Shown one piece after another: positions 1 through 6,910 of a stretch of 13,114 bases of DNA. Positions within the stretch are counted from its first letter, which is position 1. Every line of letters starts with the position of its first letter. Where the stretch lies: assembly GCA_018675825.1 (NCBI GenBank), contig JABGXK010000105.1, positions 1 to 13,114 on the forward strand. Direction: 5' to 3'. A program made the position numbers and the translations under genes. Below the pieces are notes generated by a model. The model was given only the letters and a program-made list of their open reading frames with translations, had not been told where the DNA came from and ran no database searches. The stretch is from Flavobacteriales bacterium (GTDB taxonomy: Bacteria; Bacteroidota; Bacteroidia; Flavobacteriales; BACL11).

Positions 1-378
1 ATTAATTGCTATAATAATATACCATCTTATATTGTTAAAGAAAATCAGGTTTTGATTTCAATTTCAGATAATGATTTATCTTTTATAATAGAGAAACATT
101 TAAGCTGGATCTTTTCTTTATTATCAAAATATAATATAAGATTAAACTTAATGCAAAACTCAGCTGTCAGTTTTTCTATTTGTATAGATAATGATAAATA
201 TAAACTACCCAAATTAATTGATGATTTATCTAAGCGTTTTAGTGTTTATTATAATGATAATTTAACTCTTTATACAATTAGACATTATACTAAATCTTCA
301 ATTGATTTTATTACTAATGCAAAAAACATTTTACTTGAGCAAAAAAGCAGAAATACAGTTCAATTTGTTATTTCTTAA
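1..378 (+). CDS. lysC: Aspartate kinase, C-terminal part (5' end outside window)
   Basis: The frame is open from base 1 to the TAA at 376-378 and gives 125 residues with no start, so the gene begins left of the window. Aspartokinase phosphorylates L-aspartate, the first step toward lysine, threonine, methionine and, in many bacteria, diaminopimelate for the cell wall. The visible part is the regulatory end: an ACT-type segment with SFIIEKHLSWIFSLL, then NLMQNSAVSFS, a family hallmark where the ACT fold forms the allosteric amino-acid site, and finally LYTIRHY and LLEQKSRNTVQFV, a typical end for Bacteroidota aspartokinases. The catalytic kinase domain is not visible, so fusion to homoserine dehydrogenase at the N-terminus cannot be formally excluded, but there is none at the C-terminus. 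A separate promoter follows the stop, so the next gene need not be co-transcribed. Confidence 0.9.
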   Translation: MNCYNNIPSYIVKENQVLISISDNDLSFIIEKHLSWIFSLLSKYNIRLNLMQNSAVSFSICIDNDKYKLPKLIDDLSKRFSVYYNDNLTLYTIRHYTKSSIDFITNAKNILLEQKSRNTVQFVIS

Positions 379-396
379 TTTAGTTAGTTATCTTTG
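364..396 (+). promoter_or_regulatory. Bacteroidota-type promoter for the 414-2207 gene
   Basis: TTTG at 364-367 is followed after 21 bases by TATCTTTG at 389-396, matching the Bacteroidota primary-sigma pattern TTTG-N(about 19)-TAnnTTTG. It overlaps the last codons and stop of the aspartokinase gene. Transcription would begin about 5-7 bases after 396, giving a leader of roughly 10 bases before the ATG at 414. The -7 element plus four following bases (TATCTTTGTGAT) recurs exactly on the minus strand at 6781-6770, upstream of the mlaE-like gene. The pattern match is seen; activity is inferred. Confidence 0.55.
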
Positions 397-413
397 TGAT
401 CTTTAAAGAATTC

Positions 414-2207
414 ATGAATAATTCACATACATTTCATATTCCAGTAATGGGAACAGCCTTCACTGCAGACACTCCATTAAAAGTTGCTCAATATGGAATT
501 AACTCTGTTATATCTATTGTAGATGACGTTCTGTTAGAGAGGTTAAGAAAGTTATATAGTGAACAGAATGGTTATAATTACACAGAAATTCTTAAATCAT
601 CTAAAGACCATAGAGCGGATAGGATAACATCATATCTAAATCTAATAAATGATTTATCATACAGGAAATTTAAAGAATTTACATTATCTACAAAAGAAAG
701 GTTTGAGGATATAAAGAAATACTTCACATTACTTCCTAATAGCTCACATCTAAAAAAAGATTTCTTTGAGTTTACTAAGGATGTCTTTGATTTTGAAGAT
801 TTGAAATCATGGTTAATTAGTAATTTGTCTATGGGCAGTATTGATGTTAATATTATGACAAAAGTAGATAAGACTAATTATTTTAATAATAAAGAATTAT
901 CAGTTGAGTATAATGATGCTCATTCTGCACTTCGAGGATATGCTAAAAGTAATTTAGAATCTTCAGTTATCTTTTCTGCTGGAATGAATCCAAGGTTGTA
1001 TGGATATATTGGAAAATTTGATGATTTTTACCCTAATAAAAATGGGTATATTAAAAAGAAAATTGTTTTAAAAGTAAGTGATTATAGATCAGCAATTATT
1101 CAAGGAAAATTCTTAGCTAAGAAAGGTCTATGGGTTTCTGAATATAGAATTGAATCTGGATTAAATTGTGGTGGTCATGCTTTTGCAACTGATGGATTAC
1201 TGATGGGTCCCATTTTGTCAGAATTTCGTGATTATAGAGAAGATTTAATTTGTCAAACATATGAAGTTTTAGAAAAGGCTCTTAATGATAACAAACGAAT
1301 TGTTCCAAATAATACATTAAATGTTAAAATAACTGCTCAGGGCGGTGTTGGTACTGCTAAAGAACAATCATTTCTTCTTGATCATTATAAGTTAGATTCT
1401 GTTGGATGGGGTACTCCATTTTTATTAGTGCCTGAGGTTACTACTGTTGATGATGAGACAAGAAAAAAATTATTAAACGCAAAGGAAGATGATTTGTACT
1501 TAAGTAATGTATCACCATTAGGCGTTCCCTTTAATAATCTCAGAAATAATTCAAAAGATATAGAAAAGATTCAGAAAATTAATGAGGGTAAACCTGGAAG
1601 TTCTTGTCCGAGAAAATTTCTAGCCTTAAGTAATGCCTATGGAACTCAAGGTATATGTACAGCATCCAGAAAATTTCAAAAGATTAAAACTAAAGAAGCT
1701 ATTAATGATGATTCTATTGATCTAGATAAAGTTGTTGAAAAAACATGTTTATGTATGGGTTTAGCAGCTTCTGCTGTTATTACAAATAATATTCAAGTTA
1801 AAGAAAGTCAAACTGTTTCTATTTGTCCTGGACCTAATTTAGCATATTTTTCGAAATATATGAGCCTGAAGGAGATGTCAGATCAAATTTATGGTATGTC
1901 AAAAAACATAACAAGGGCTGATAGACCTCATATGTTTTTAAAGGAATTAGATTTATATATTAGTTATTTTAGTGATAAATTAGCAGGGTCTGCTAATAAT
2001 TTTAGTAAAAAACAAGAGAAATATTTTAAAAAATTTCTTAACAATTTAAATCAAGGTATAGATTATTACTCAGTTCTATTTGAAAATATTAAGTTTAAAT
2101 TTATGCAAAACAAAGATGTGATTTTAGTAGATTTAGATAATCATAGAAATATTCTTAATAAAATTACTGTAGAGCTAGATAGATTAATTACTGCAAAGAC
2201 TAGCTAG
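414..2207 (+). CDS. Uncharacterised conserved protein, nitronate monooxygenase-like FMN barrel with Cys-rich C-terminus
   Basis: 597 residues, not assigned to a characterised family; I recall similar Bacteroidota proteins only as hypothetical. Several segments line up in order with the nitronate monooxygenase/FabK/PfaD FMN-dependent TIM barrels: IPVMGTAFTADTP near residue 9, IDVNIM near 143, GLNCGGHAF at 249-257 (compare the family's EAGGH), ITAQGGVGT at 306-314 (phosphate-binding loop type) and GWGTPFLLVPE at 331-341 (compare GTRFLATPE). It is much longer than those enzymes, usually about 310-360 residues, with an insertion around residues 45-140 and an extension after 345. Cysteines 398, 415, 445, 447 and 471 cluster in the extension and could bind metal or an Fe-S cluster; this is inference. 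No signal peptide is seen, so it is probably cytoplasmic. ATG 414 is preferred to the in-frame GTG at 396, whose first base is the last base of a promoter -7 element. Its 3' end overlaps the convergent dehydrogenase gene by 8 bases. Confidence 0.85.
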   Translation: MNNSHTFHIPVMGTAFTADTPLKVAQYGINSVISIVDDVLLERLRKLYSEQNGYNYTEILKSSKDHRADRITSYLNLINDLSYRKFKEFTLSTKERFEDIKKYFTLLPNSSHLKKDFFEFTKDVFDFEDLKSWLISNLSMGSIDVNIMTKVDKTNYFNNKELSVEYNDAHSALRGYAKSNLESSVIFSAGMNPRLYGYIGKFDDFYPNKNGYIKKKIVLKVSDYRSAIIQGKFLAKKGLWVSEYRIESGLNCGGHAFATDGLLMGPILSEFRDYREDLICQTYEVLEKALNDNKRIVPNNTLNVKITAQGGVGTAKEQSFLLDHYKLDSVGWGTPFLLVPEVTTVDDETRKKLLNAKEDDLYLSNVSPLGVPFNNLRNNSKDIEKIQKINEGKPGSSCPRKFLALSNAYGTQGICTASRKFQKIKTKEAINDDSIDLDKVVEKTCLCMGLAASAVITNNIQVKESQTVSICPGPNLAYFSKYMSLKEMSDQIYGMSKNITRADRPHMFLKELDLYISYFSDKLAGSANNFSKKQEKYFKKFLNNLNQGIDYYSVLFENIKFKFMQNKDVILVDLDNHRNILNKITVELDRLITAKTS

Positions 2208-3132
2208 TTTTTAATTTTTTAATTATCTTTTCACTAATTATTTTTGCAATTTTAATGTCACTTTCTTTGGTCCATCCTGCTATATGAGGAGTCAGAATTG
2301 TTTTTTTTGAATCAAATAGATATTTCAAATCTTTCATTTTATTATTTACTACTAAAGATTCGTAAGATATTTTTTCTTGCTCTAGAACATCTAAGCATGC
2401 TCCTAATATTTTTTTATTTTTTAGACCTTTAACTAATGAACTTGTTTTTACACACTTCCCTCTTGAGGTGTTAATTAAATAGATTGGTTTCTTAAATTGC
2501 CTAATGAAATTATCATTTACTAAATATCTAGTTTCTTTACTCAAAGGAATATGGAGACTAATGAAATCAGCTTCTTTATAAATATTTTGCATATTTGTTT
2601 GGTACGGATATGACATTCTGTATTTGTCATATGCCAGTATTTTTACATTGAAACTTTTAAGAAGATTTGCAAATGCCATACCATTATTCCCTAATCCTAT
2701 GATTCCAAATGTTTTACCTGAAATTTCTGTTCCACGGTTAGCTTCTCTATTCCAGATACCATTTCTGATTTCTGAATCTGAATGGTTTATATTATTTAAT
2801 AAACTAAGTATCATTGCTAATGCGTGTTCTGCTACTGCTTGCCTATTTCCTGCAGCGGCATTAAAACAGATAATTTTTTTGCTTCTGGCATAATGAATAT
2901 CTATGTTTTCAGTTCCAGAACCAGCTCGAGCAATAAATTTTAAATTTTTAGCAGCATTTATAAAGTCTTTGTCAATTTTAAATCTACTTCGTATTACAAT
3001 TCCTTCATATTGATTAATAATTTTAGATATTTCATTTTTTGTTTTATTGTATGCTGTATCACATAATATTTTATTCTTCTCTAATTCATTAAATATTAGT
3101 GGATTTACAGTGTCTACAAATAATACCTTCAT
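2200..3132 (-). CDS. D-2-hydroxyacid dehydrogenase (phosphoglycerate dehydrogenase-like, no ACT domain)
   Basis: 310 residues, cytoplasmic, NAD-dependent oxidoreductase of the D-isomer 2-hydroxyacid dehydrogenase family. The substrate-binding half carries ARAGSGTENID near 68-78. The Rossmann domain starts with GKTFGIIGLGNNG (GxGxxG at 146-151), and Asp169 after the second strand suggests NAD rather than NADP. The catalytic Arg, Glu and His are visible as INTSRG (Arg224), CLDVLEQE (Glu251) and TPHIAGW (His283). It resembles 3-phosphoglycerate dehydrogenase, which opens serine synthesis, but lacks the C-terminal ACT domain of long SerA forms; other 2-keto acids are possible substrates. It is the last gene of the five-gene minus-strand unit, and its ATG shares one base with the mgtE stop (TAATG), suggesting translational coupling. 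The TAG stop falls inside the 3' end of the convergent gene. Confidence 0.88.
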   Translation of the reverse strand: MKVLFVDTVNPLIFNELEKNKILCDTAYNKTKNEISKIINQYEGIVIRSRFKIDKDFINAAKNLKFIARAGSGTENIDIHYARSKKIICFNAAAGNRQAVAEHALAMILSLLNNINHSDSEIRNGIWNREANRGTEISGKTFGIIGLGNNGMAFANLLKSFNVKILAYDKYRMSYPYQTNMQNIYKEADFISLHIPLSKETRYLVNDNFIRQFKKPIYLINTSRGKCVKTSSLVKGLKNKKILGACLDVLEQEKISYESLVVNNKMKDLKYLFDSKKTILTPHIAGWTKESDIKIAKIISEKIIKKLKTS

Positions 3133-4484
3133 TAAATAATATTTTTACCAATTATAAAATAGATAAATAAACCTAAAATATCATTGATCGTTGTAATAAA
3201 TGGTCCTGTAGCTAATGCTGGGTCAATTTTATATTTTTCTAATATTAGTGGAATGAAAGTTCCAAATAACGCTGCAAATATAATAACTGCTAATAATGAT
3301 ATACTTACTGTAATGCTTATAGCCATACTGTAACCAATTAATATAGTCACTAAAAGTATAATCGTTGAGCATATTAAACCATTAAATATTGCTACACCAA
3401 GTTCTTTAAATAACTTATTAGAAATATTATTTACTTTGAGATTTTTATTAGCAAGTCCTTGAACAACAATTGCAGCAGATTGTACGCCTACATTTCCTCC
3501 CATAGCTGTAATTAATGGAATAAAAAAAGCTAATTCAAATAAATTATTTTTAAGATCAAAAATTCCAATAATCTTTGCCCCTAAGACACCACCTATTAAT
3601 CCAATTAGTAGCCATGGAAGTCGTGCTTTTGTTATGTTCCATATGTTATCATTAGGAACTACATCTTCACTAATTCCAGAAGCCATTTGATAATCTTTTT
3701 CTGCTTCTTCTTTTACAAAATCTAGGATATCATCAATTGTTATTCTTCCTAATAAAATATTTTTTTCGTCAACTACTGGAATAACAATTAAGTCGTATTT
3801 ATTCATGATATTAGCTAGATCTTCATTGCTTTCATTAGTTTTAACAGATATAATATCTCTATTAGTAATAGATTTAATAGTAGTAGATTTTTCTATAACT
3901 AATAGCCTTTTTAACGAAAGAAGTCCTAGTAGCTTGTTACTATCGTTAACTACATATATTGTATGTATATTTTTGATTTTTTCTGCTTGATTACGCATTT
4001 CTTTTAGGCATTTTAATGTTGTCCAGTTTTCATTTACTTTGACTAATTCTTTTGCCATTAATGATCCAGCTGAATTTTCAGGATATTTTAACAGATCACT
4101 AATATCTTCAGCTTGGACTTTATTTTTTATATGGGATAGTACGTTCTCTTTTTTTTTATCAGGTAGCTCCGCTAATACATCAGCTGCATCATCAGATTCT
4201 AAATTATCAATTAGATCTTTAGCTATTTTTTTAGCAGATAATACTGATAATATAGATTCTCTAACATCATCTTCAAGCTCAACAATTATATCAGCTGATT
4301 TAGGGTTTTCAAAAACTTTAAACAAAAATTGAGCATTTTTTTCTGATAATTGTTCAATAATATCAGCAATATCTGCAGGATGAACCTCTTGTAGTAATTT
4401 AGCTATTGTTATAGTATCTTTATCAATTATTAAAGATTCAAGATTATCTATTAATTTATTGTTGATTTCAAATTTATTCAACAT
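3132..4484 (-). CDS. mgtE: Magnesium transporter MgtE
   Basis: 450 residues with the full MgtE layout: a cytoplasmic N domain (about 1-130) with helical repeats such as HPADIADIIEQL and DDAADVLAELPD, two CBS domains (about 138-255), a plug-helix region, then about five membrane segments from 288 to the end. Family hallmarks include PLITAMGGNVGVQS (323-336) and DPALATGPFITTINDILGL (421-439); Asp435 in the latter corresponds to the pore aspartate that binds Mg2+ in Thermus MgtE. The protein is an inner-membrane Mg2+ channel that closes when the N and CBS domains fill with Mg2+, so control is largely post-translational; I saw no M-box riboswitch upstream, where rsmA coding sequence lies. It overlaps rsmA by 11 bases at its start and the dehydrogenase gene by one base at its end. 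Confidence 0.95.
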   Translation of the reverse strand: MLNKFEINNKLIDNLESLIIDKDTITIAKLLQEVHPADIADIIEQLSEKNAQFLFKVFENPKSADIIVELEDDVRESILSVLSAKKIAKDLIDNLESDDAADVLAELPDKKKENVLSHIKNKVQAEDISDLLKYPENSAGSLMAKELVKVNENWTTLKCLKEMRNQAEKIKNIHTIYVVNDSNKLLGLLSLKRLLVIEKSTTIKSITNRDIISVKTNESNEDLANIMNKYDLIVIPVVDEKNILLGRITIDDILDFVKEEAEKDYQMASGISEDVVPNDNIWNITKARLPWLLIGLIGGVLGAKIIGIFDLKNNLFELAFFIPLITAMGGNVGVQSAAIVVQGLANKNLKVNNISNKLFKELGVAIFNGLICSTIILLVTILIGYSMAISITVSISLLAVIIFAALFGTFIPLILEKYKIDPALATGPFITTINDILGLFIYFIIGKNII

Positions 4485-5235
4485 CTTTTGTAATTTTAAT
4501 AAAATCTTCTACAGATAAGTTTTCTGCTCTCAATTTTAGTAAAGGTATAATATCTGAACTCATTTTCAAATTAAAGCTTTTTAGTGCATTGCGTAATGTT
4601 TTACGTCTTTGATTATATGCAGATTTAATAATATGCTTAAATAGTTTTTCATTGCAATCCAGCTTAGCTCTTTTATTTCTTGATAATTTAATTACTGCGG
4701 ATTTAATTTTTGGAGGAGGTGAAAATGAGATCTCATCTACTGTAAAACAGTACTCTACTTCGTAATATGCCTGTATTAGCACGCTTAATATTCCTCTTTT
4801 TTTCCCACTTTTACTAGCAATTCTTTCAGCTACTTCTTTTTGAAACATCCCAACTACTTCATTAACTTTATTTTTATTTTCATATACCTTAAATAGAATT
4901 TGTGATGAAATATTGTATGGAAAATTTCCAATAATAGAAAATCTTTTTTTAAAAAAGTGATTCATATTAATGTTTAAAAAATCAGCATGAATGATATTTT
5001 TTTTGTTTTCAGGAAACTTTTTTTTTAAATAAATTATTGATTCATAATCAACTTCAACTAGTGATAGGTTTATTTTTTTCTCTATTAGAAAGGATGTTAA
5101 GACTCCCATCCCAGGGCCAATTTCTAATACATTAATTTTTTTTTGAATTTTGAGTAGGTCTGTTATTTGATTAGCTATAGTAAGATCATTTAGAAAATGT
5201 TGTCCTAAATGTTTTTTAGCCTTAACAGCTTTCAT
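4474..5235 (-). CDS. rsmA: 16S rRNA dimethyladenosine transferase RsmA (KsgA)
   Basis: 253 residues, near the usual length. The enzyme transfers four methyl groups from S-adenosylmethionine to two adjacent adenines in the 3'-terminal hairpin of 16S rRNA (A1518 and A1519 in E. coli numbering) during late small-subunit assembly. Seen in order: KKHLGQHFL near the N-terminus, SAM loop LEIGPGMG (motif I, 37-44), acidic VEVD (60-63), motif IV NFPY at 104-107 with GNFPYNISSQ, FQKEVAERI (131-139), FSPPPKIKSAV (171-181) and NQRRKTLRNAL (208-218). The second motif IV residue is Phe instead of the common Leu, which the family tolerates. The ATG overlaps the stop of the upstream ATPase gene by one base (TAATG), and the 3' end overlaps mgtE by 11 bases, so the gene depends on read-through transcription from the mlaE-like gene. 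Confidence 0.96.
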   Translation of the reverse strand: MKAVKAKKHLGQHFLNDLTIANQITDLLKIQKKINVLEIGPGMGVLTSFLIEKKINLSLVEVDYESIIYLKKKFPENKKNIIHADFLNINMNHFFKKRFSIIGNFPYNISSQILFKVYENKNKVNEVVGMFQKEVAERIASKSGKKRGILSVLIQAYYEVEYCFTVDEISFSPPPKIKSAVIKLSRNKRAKLDCNEKLFKHIIKSAYNQRRKTLRNALKSFNLKMSSDIIPLLKLRAENLSVEDFIKITKDVE

Positions 5236-5984
5236 TAATTTCTTTTTAGTCGTTTAAATAATTTTGAAGCAAAAACAAAATCATTTAATTGCTTATTGTT
5301 ATTTTCGATAAGCTCTTCTTTGCTTCCAGACCAACAGATTTCCCCATTATTAATATACGCAATAGATTGTCCTATTTCCATAACTGAGTTCATATCATGG
5401 GTATTGACAATCGTTGTTATATTACTTTCTAGAGTTATTTCCTGAATTAGGTTATCTATTATAATTGCTGTTTTTGGATCTAATCCAGAATTTGGTTCAT
5501 CGCAAAGAAGGTATTTTGGTTGCATTACAATTGCTCTGGCAATAGAAACTCTTTTAACCATCCCGCCACTTAATTCACTTACAGATAAATGATTGTTATT
5601 TTTAAGATTAACTCTTTCTAGACAATCATTAACTCTTTGTAGTTTTTCTTCATATGATTGATTAGTAAACATTGTTAGTGGAAACATAATATTTTCTTCT
5701 ACGCTCATATAATCATAAAGTGCTCCTTTTTGAAAAAGCACACCTATTTCTTGTCTTAATTTTCTTTTATCTTTAGTGTTGAGCCTAGTGAAATCTCGTC
5801 CGTCATATAAAACTTCACCATTATCAATATCATGTAATCCTATAAGAATTCTTAGTAATGTTGTTTTACCTGAACCACTCTCTCCAATAATTAAATTTGT
5901 TTTTCCTTTTTCAAATTTAAATGATATGTTTTTTAGAACATTATTATCCCCAAAAGATTTGTTTATATTTTTAATTTCAATCAT
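5235..5984 (-). CDS. mlaF: ABC transporter ATP-binding protein, MlaF-like
   Basis: 249 residues forming one ABC ATPase domain: Walker A GESGSGKTT (34-42), Q-loop Gln85 in VLFQKGALYDYMSVEEN, signature SELSGGMVKR (136-145), Walker B LLCDEP (159-164), D-loop SGLDP and switch His196 (NTHDMNS). The GGMVKR form of the signature and the QKGALYDYMSV stretch are typical of the Mla/Ttg2A/Mkl group, which energises phospholipid transport between inner and outer membrane through MCE-domain proteins. It sits directly after the cognate permease with a 4-base ATGA overlap, which supports a permease/ATPase pair. No MCE (MlaD) gene lies next to it here, so that partner must be encoded elsewhere. The symbol is by family analogy. 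Confidence 0.88.
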   Translation of the reverse strand: MIEIKNINKSFGDNNVLKNISFKFEKGKTNLIIGESGSGKTTLLRILIGLHDIDNGEVLYDGRDFTRLNTKDKRKLRQEIGVLFQKGALYDYMSVEENIMFPLTMFTNQSYEEKLQRVNDCLERVNLKNNNHLSVSELSGGMVKRVSIARAIVMQPKYLLCDEPNSGLDPKTAIIIDNLIQEITLESNITTIVNTHDMNSVMEIGQSIAYINNGEICWSGSKEELIENNNKQLNDFVFASKLFKRLKRN

Positions 5985-6721
5985 GCTAATAGTAGATCTG
6001 TTAGTATAAAGTTAAAAATTAATATAATAATACTACTATATACTACAGCTCGTGTACTAGCTTTACCAACTTCTAATGCTCCACCTTTAGTATGGTATCC
6101 AAAATATGATGAGACTGTTGCTATGATAAAGGCAAAAACAGTTGTTTTTATTAGGCAGTATGTTACGTAAAATGAATTAAATTCATATTTAATTCCATAA
6201 ATATAATCTGCAGCAGTGATTCCTGCTGTTTGACATCCTATCCATCCACCTACTATTCCTATACTAATACCTAAAATAATAAGTATAGGAAAGAATAAAA
6301 CCGCAGCAAAAAGCTTTGGAAGAATTAAGAAGGAGGCAGAATTTACCCCCATTATTTCTAATGCATCAATTTGTTCTGTTATTCTCATGGATCCAATTTC
6401 AGAAGCTATATTTGACCCAACTTTTCCGGCAAGAATTAATGATAACATTGTTGGGCAAAATTCAAGAATTAAAGACTCTCTTGTGGCGTATCCAATTAAA
6501 TATTTTGGAAATAGTGGGCTCTCAAAATTAAATGCAGTCTGAATACTAACTACTGCTCCTATAAAAAATGATATTATTGTTACAATACCTAATGAGTCAA
6601 GCCCAATCTTTTCTAATTCTAAGCTAAGCTTTTTAAAAAAAATATTTTTCATTTCTGGCATGCTAAATACTTTTGACATCATGATGAAGTACTGTCCAAG
6701 TTGTTTAAGTAATTTTCTCAT
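5981..6721 (-). CDS. mlaE: ABC transporter permease, MlaE family
   Basis: 246 residues, integral inner-membrane permease of the MlaE family, about five hydrophobic segments (roughly 44-64, 86-104, 132-160, 190-208 and 226-245) after an amphipathic N-terminal region. Diagnostic features are AGKVGSNIASEIGSMRITEQIDALEIMG: AGKVG starts at 98 and EQIDALEIMG covers 116-125, the cytoplasmic loop contacted by the ATPase. The family moves phospholipids between membranes with MlaF and an MCE protein. It is the first gene of the minus-strand unit and ends in TGA, the only TGA stop among the 15 stops visible in this window, within the ATGA overlap with the ATPase start. A candidate -7 element lies 53-60 bases upstream of the ATG. 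The start is supported by MRKLLKQLGQYF, a plausible family N-terminus. Confidence 0.9.
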   Translation of the reverse strand: MRKLLKQLGQYFIMMSKVFSMPEMKNIFFKKLSLELEKIGLDSLGIVTIISFFIGAVVSIQTAFNFESPLFPKYLIGYATRESLILEFCPTMLSLILAGKVGSNIASEIGSMRITEQIDALEIMGVNSASFLILPKLFAAVLFFPILIILGISIGIVGGWIGCQTAGITAADYIYGIKYEFNSFYVTYCLIKTTVFAFIIATVSSYFGYHTKGGALEVGKASTRAVVYSSIIILIFNFILTDLLLA

Positions 6722-6754
6722 TTGGATTAAAAGTAAGTATTTTATTTAAATTTG
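6721..6754 (+). promoter_or_regulatory. Bacteroidota-type promoter for the small lipoprotein gene
   Basis: TTTG at 6721-6724 and TAAATTTG at 6747-6754 match the -33 and -7 elements with a 22-base spacer, at the long end of the accepted range. Transcription would start near 6760, only about 5 bases before the lipoprotein ATG at 6765, so the leader would be nearly absent. The -33 element touches the start codon of the divergent mlaE-like gene. Confidence 0.5.
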
Positions 6755-6764
6755 CATAATTATT

Positions 6765-6902
6765 ATGAAATCACAAAGATATTATATTATAGTTCTTATA
6801 TGTATAATTATATTTTCTTCTTGTAGTATAATTAAGAAAAATAATTGTGATTGCCCAGAATTTTCTAGAAAATCAAAGCATATCATAGATAATCAAATAT
6901 AG
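6765..6902 (+). CDS. Small lipoprotein (45 aa precursor) with CDCP motif
   Basis: A short gene of 45 codons plus TAG. The protein starts MKSQRYY, followed by a hydrophobic stretch IIVLICIIIF and the lipobox FSSC, with cleavage before Cys20; this is a type II signal peptide. The mature peptide is only 26 residues, basic, and holds a second cysteine pair (CDCP, Cys28 and Cys30). Such tiny membrane-anchored lipoproteins with a short lysine- and cysteine-containing tail are, as I recall, common in Bacteroidota and unassigned. It has its own promoter match immediately upstream, and the gap to feoA is 45 bases, which contain the feoA promoter. A link to iron uptake is suggested only by position. 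The signal peptide and lipobox are seen directly; function is unknown. Confidence 0.72.
   Translation: MKSQRYYIIVLICIIIFSSCSIIKKNNCDCPEFSRKSKHIIDNQI
6774..6781 (-). promoter_or_regulatory. Candidate -7 element for the mlaE-mlaF-rsmA-mgtE-dehydrogenase operon
   Basis: The minus strand reads TATCTTTG here, a full match to TAnnTTTG, and continues as TATCTTTGTGAT, identical to the element before the 414-2207 gene. No TTG is present at the expected -33 distance, so the match rests on the -7 half. Transcription would start near 6769-6767, giving a leader of about 47 bases. The element lies inside the lipoprotein coding region on the other strand. Confidence 0.4.
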
Positions 6903-6910
6903 TTTTTTAG

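Noticed and set aside
396..413. GTG at 396 as start of the unknown enzyme
   Set aside because: The G of this GTG is the last base of the -7 element TATCTTTG, so the codon would lie upstream of the transcript start; ATG 414 fits the conserved N-terminus.
2199..2215. ACTAGCTAGT followed by TTTT as an intrinsic terminator
   Set aside because: The palindrome has no room for a loop without reducing the stem to about three pairs, too weak for a terminator.
4141..4160. Nine-base homopolymer in mgtE (and another in rsmA near 5018-5026) as a programmed slippage site
   Set aside because: Both encode lysine runs in frame and the proteins are full length; such tracts are expected in AT-rich coding DNA.
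4485..4700. M-box Mg2+ riboswitch ahead of mgtE
   Set aside because: The region is rsmA coding sequence with no visible conserved leader structure.
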